Assembly (NCBI GenBank): GCA_964444075.1
Contig: CAYUFF010000045.1
Coordinates: forward strand, 1-5,700
Length of the DNA stretch: 5,700 nt
Source of the DNA: CAYUFF01 sp964444075
GTDB taxonomy: Archaea > Aenigmatarchaeota > Aenigmatarchaeia > CG10238-14 > SCSR01
Direction of reading: 5' to 3'
The position numbers and the translations under genes are program-made. The notes beneath the pieces were generated by a model. It had not been told where the DNA came from and ran no database searches. It saw only the letters and a list, made by a program, of their open reading frames with translations. Below, in pieces: positions 3,759-5,700 of this stretch (position 1 is its first letter; every line of letters starts with the position of its first letter).

Positions 3759-4715
3759 ATGCTCGAGGAAGAGTTTAAGGAATACCTTTATTCGGGGGTA
3801 ACGGTAAGCGGAGAAAGCGTGGTGAAGGTACGTGACCTCATCGAAATCGAATACTCCAGCGGAAAGTCACCCAAAAAACTGAAGATAAGGGTTAAAAGGC
3901 TACTTAACGTGAACGACCCGATTGAAATCGAACGCTTGAGAAGAAAAGAAAGGGCCTACGCGATACCCTTGCTAACCTCATCGGAGGAAGACGGTGGAAT
4001 AACGTTCGTGAATTACAAGCTCTCTTCCCAAGAAGCGTCAGAAAGGGAGGCCTACGCTTGGCTGAAGTTCGTCGAGAAAGGGGAGGCTTACCTCCGAACC
4101 TTCCCGAAAATCTACTTCTTGTTCCTGAGGAAGGGAAACGGAGGAAGGAGGGACGCGCTCGACGGGTTTTTGGTGAGGGAATACTTCGGGGAGGAGAACC
4201 TGTACTCCTCCATCGGAAGGCTGAAGAAGCACAAAGGGGAAAGGGAGTTTTTGGAAAGCACGCTATGCAACCTCGTCGGTGCATTGTTCAATGCGGTAGG
4301 GTATTACCATCGCACCTTCAAAGTTTCACACAACGACATGAACGTCCACAACGTGGTAATAGACCGCGGAGCATCCTTAGTGGAAAGGGAGGGGAGAGTT
4401 GAGGAGAGAATCAGGATAATAGACTGGGAGACTTGCTCTAGGCTTAGCGAAGACTTTCGAGAAGCTTCTCCACGCTCCCAGCCTCCCCAAGTGGACAAGG
4501 TTAGATGCTTGCTAGACGTTGCGAGAGCCTCCTTGCTCCACGGCATCGACGGAAGAGTTTGCAAAAAATTCTTAGAGTATTGGTTAGACTACGAAAGAGA
4601 CGACGAAATCGTCGCGACGGTTGTTAAGATGCTTTTCGATTTCTACTCTCCACTGAAGTTGAGGGGCATGAACTCTCTCAGGAAGTTGTTGAGAGACAGG
4701 TTTAAGCTTCCGTGA
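3759..4715 (+). CDS. Divergent protein-kinase-like fold (APH/RIO-like) phosphotransferase
   Basis: The 318 residues carry the core of the protein-kinase-like superfamily in divergent form. The catalytic loop is HNDMNVHN (191-198): His191, catalytic Asp193 and metal-binding Asn198, like HGDxxxxN in aminoglycoside phosphotransferases. The metal-binding motif IIDWE (220-224) supplies Asp222. In the N-lobe, Lys87 (FVNYK) is a candidate ATP-binding lysine, Glu95 or Glu97 a candidate helix-C partner, and GFLVREYF (136-143) looks like the hinge strand. No glycine-rich loop is evident. Residues 1-80 are charged and show no known domain. No membrane segment is seen. The substrate (protein, lipid or small molecule) is not determinable. 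Intact active-site residues suggest an active enzyme rather than a pseudokinase. A TATA box 28 nt upstream indicates its own leaderless transcript. The next gene starts 19 nt after its stop. Confidence 0.75.
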   Translation: MLEEEFKEYLYSGVTVSGESVVKVRDLIEIEYSSGKSPKKLKIRVKRLLNVNDPIEIERLRRKERAYAIPLLTSSEEDGGITFVNYKLSSQEASEREAYAWLKFVEKGEAYLRTFPKIYFLFLRKGNGGRRDALDGFLVREYFGEENLYSSIGRLKKHKGEREFLESTLCNLVGALFNAVGYYHRTFKVSHNDMNVHNVVIDRGASLVEREGRVEERIRIIDWETCSRLSEDFREASPRSQPPQVDKVRCLLDVARASLLHGIDGRVCKKFLEYWLDYERDDEIVATVVKMLFDFYSPLKLRGMNSLRKLLRDRFKLP

Positions 4716-4734
4716 AACTAAGATGTAAACGAGC

Positions 4735-5589
4735 ATGCAAGATTATCTCAAGACGGTCTTTAAGACGATAAGAACTTATGGACTTGTAGAGGAAGGAGAT
4801 AGAATTTTCGTTGCCATTAGCGGTGGTAAGGACAGTTTTTGTTGTCTCTACGCGTTGAAAAAGTACGTTGAAGAAAATTCTCTCGATGTTGACCTGAGAG
4901 CTTTTCATATAAGCCTTGGGTTAAAGAATGCCGAAACTATCAAGAGAATTGTTGAAAAACAATGTGAATTTCTGGATATTGAACTCGTGGTTTGCAACGT
5001 GAAGGATTACGGGATAGACCTTGAGGAATTGCGAAGGAAAAATAGGCCGGTATGTAGCGCATGTGGGGTTGTGAAGAGGTACTTGATGAATAAAGTTCCG
5101 AGGGAGCTCGGAGCGAACAAGGTGGCGACGGGCCATCACATGGACGATTTCATCGTGTTCTTCTTCAAGAATTTCTTGGGAAAGAACTTCTCGTGGATCA
5201 GAAAGTTCACTCCCTTGGTAAAGAGCGAGCACCCAAAGCTCCTGACTAAAATAAGACCCCTATTCCACGTCGGCGGTAAGGAGAACGAGAAGTTTTTCAG
5301 TAGGTTTAACCTACCGAAAGCTTCTCCAGAGCTCTGTCCGTTTTTCTCCTTAAGGTCGAAGCTTTACGAAAAGACTCTGAAATGGTACGAAATGCTCTAC
5401 GAGATTGAGAAATGGAGCAGAGGTTTTAGGAGGCAGATGATTTCCTCGATTGAAAAGTTTGTTGTAGAGATGAAGGAAAGTGGGAAAGAGAATGGAGCGA
5501 AACAAAAATTTATCGAGTGCAAGCTATGCGGTGAGTTAACGAGCTCTCAAGACGGAGTTTGCGGGTTTTGTAAGCTGAAAAGACTATAG
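4735..5589 (+). CDS. TtuA/NcsA-type tRNA thiolation enzyme lacking the N-terminal zinc finger
   Basis: This 284-residue PP-loop ATPase belongs to the TtuA/Ncs6/NcsA family, which adenylates and thiolates tRNA uridines. Seen: PP-loop SGGKDS (29-34), CSACG (107-111) followed by KR, ATGHHMDD (131-138) and Cys201 in LCPF. Cys107, Cys110 and Cys201 match the three cysteines that hold the 4Fe-4S cluster in TtuA. A C-terminal CKLCG...CGFC pair (Cys262, 265, 276, 279) forms the second zinc site. The usual N-terminal zinc finger (about 25-30 residues with CxxC and CxxH) is absent: the protein begins only 28 residues before the PP-loop, and an in-frame TAA at 4726-4728 blocks an upstream start. GHHMDD replaces the common GHNLDD. 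The exact target base (2-thiouridine at 34 or 54) is not decidable. There is no Shine-Dalgarno; TTTAAG near 4702 could serve as a promoter. Confidence 0.87.
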   Translation: MQDYLKTVFKTIRTYGLVEEGDRIFVAISGGKDSFCCLYALKKYVEENSLDVDLRAFHISLGLKNAETIKRIVEKQCEFLDIELVVCNVKDYGIDLEELRRKNRPVCSACGVVKRYLMNKVPRELGANKVATGHHMDDFIVFFFKNFLGKNFSWIRKFTPLVKSEHPKLLTKIRPLFHVGGKENEKFFSRFNLPKASPELCPFFSLRSKLYEKTLKWYEMLYEIEKWSRGFRRQMISSIEKFVVEMKESGKENGAKQKFIECKLCGELTSSQDGVCGFCKLKRL

Positions 5590-5606
5590 ACTCCCAGATA
5601 CAGCTC

Positions 5607-5640
5607 CGAGTTTTTCCTCTTTTACCCTCCTTTTCTTTTA
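5607..5640 (+). terminator. T-rich terminator after the thiolase gene
   Basis: Pyrimidine-rich sequence with T-runs at 5611-5615, 5620-5623, 5631-5634 and 5636-5639 starts about 20 nt after the stop codon. No stable hairpin precedes it. Successive T-tracts are the normal intrinsic terminator of archaeal RNA polymerase. Confidence 0.6.
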
Positions 5641-5672
5641 AAAACTACGTTCATCTCATCCATCACCGAAAT

Positions 5673-5680
5673 CTTTAAGT
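5673..5680 (+). promoter_or_regulatory. TATA-like box of the next gene (outside the window)
   Basis: CTTTAAGT preceded by the purine-rich GAAAT (BRE-like) fits an archaeal core promoter on the plus strand. The predicted start site would fall at or just beyond base 5700. Confidence 0.45.
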
Positions 5681-5695
5681 GTCTCACGTGAGACA
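5680..5695. promoter_or_regulatory. Perfect 16-bp palindrome, probable operator
   Basis: TGTCTCACGTGAGACA reads the same on both strands. It begins at the last base of the TATA-like box and covers the stretch between that box and the expected start site, where a dimeric repressor would block polymerase. Too compact to be a good RNA hairpin (no loop), so a DNA-binding site is more likely. The regulator is not identifiable; autoregulation of the next gene is a simple guess. Confidence 0.65.
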
Positions 5696-5700
5696 AATAA

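Noticed and set aside
3500..3778. 92-codon plus-strand frame overlapping the membrane protein and kinase start
   Set aside because: It overlaps both neighbours out of frame and shows no family features, while the overlapping frame has clear membrane helices.
3904..4284. 126-codon minus-strand frame within the kinase-like gene
   Set aside because: Arg/Pro/Ser-rich composition and antisense position mark it as a shadow; the plus strand has kinase motifs and a promoter.
5625..5666. Short minus-strand ORF of about 13 codons starting near 5665
   Set aside because: It is too short, has no family features, and runs into the T-rich terminator sequence.
1..5700. Search for CRISPR arrays, insertion sequences and toxin-antitoxin pairs
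   Set aside because: No regularly spaced direct repeats, transposase motifs or terminal repeats were seen; the small overlapping gene pair at 2316-2881 matches PRC and PqqD families, not toxin-antitoxin ones.

Overview
The window is archaeal, probably from a thermophile. It carries the end of an archaeal RNA polymerase subunit Rpo7, an archaeal-type ribosomal protein L23, an FtsZ of the archaeal FtsZ2 type, a PRC-barrel protein and an archaeal-type TtuA/NcsA thiolase. Promoters are TATA-like (TTTAAA/TTAAATA), one gene looks leaderless, 3' ends carry T-tracts, and the proteins are rich in Glu, Lys and Arg. An FtsZ-dividing lineage fits (Euryarchaeota-like or Korarchaeota-like); I cannot place it further.

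Layout. 1-867 (+): the 3' end of rpo7, then rpl23 and a YjbQ/UPF0047 gene, closely packed and co-directional. 868-1032: the ftsZ leader, with a TATA-like box, a 13-bp inverted repeat and a Shine-Dalgarno site. 1033-2283 (+): ftsZ2, then a 32-residue acidic ORF in the same frame, ending in a perfect palindrome and T-tracts (terminator). 2316-2881 (-): a two-gene unit convergent to ftsZ2, with a PRC-barrel protein overlapping a PqqD-like protein by 4 nt. 2882-2932: a compact divergent promoter. 2933-3725 (+): a Nudix hydrolase overlapping a small four-helix membrane protein. 3759-4715 (+): a divergent protein-kinase-fold protein, probably leaderless. 4735-5589 (+): a TtuA/NcsA-like tRNA thiolase lacking the usual N-terminal zinc finger. 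5590-5700: a T-rich terminator, then a TATA-like box followed by a perfect 16-bp palindrome, probably the operator and promoter of the next gene outside the window.

The left part is information processing and the right part is nucleotide/tRNA metabolism plus unknowns. The most interesting part is the middle. PRC-barrel proteins (CdpB1/CdpB2) are known FtsZ-division components in haloarchaea, so an ftsZ2 gene facing a PRC-barrel/PqqD-like pair, with an acidic micro-ORF behind ftsZ2, could be a division module with undescribed members. That link rests on gene proximity and family knowledge only.
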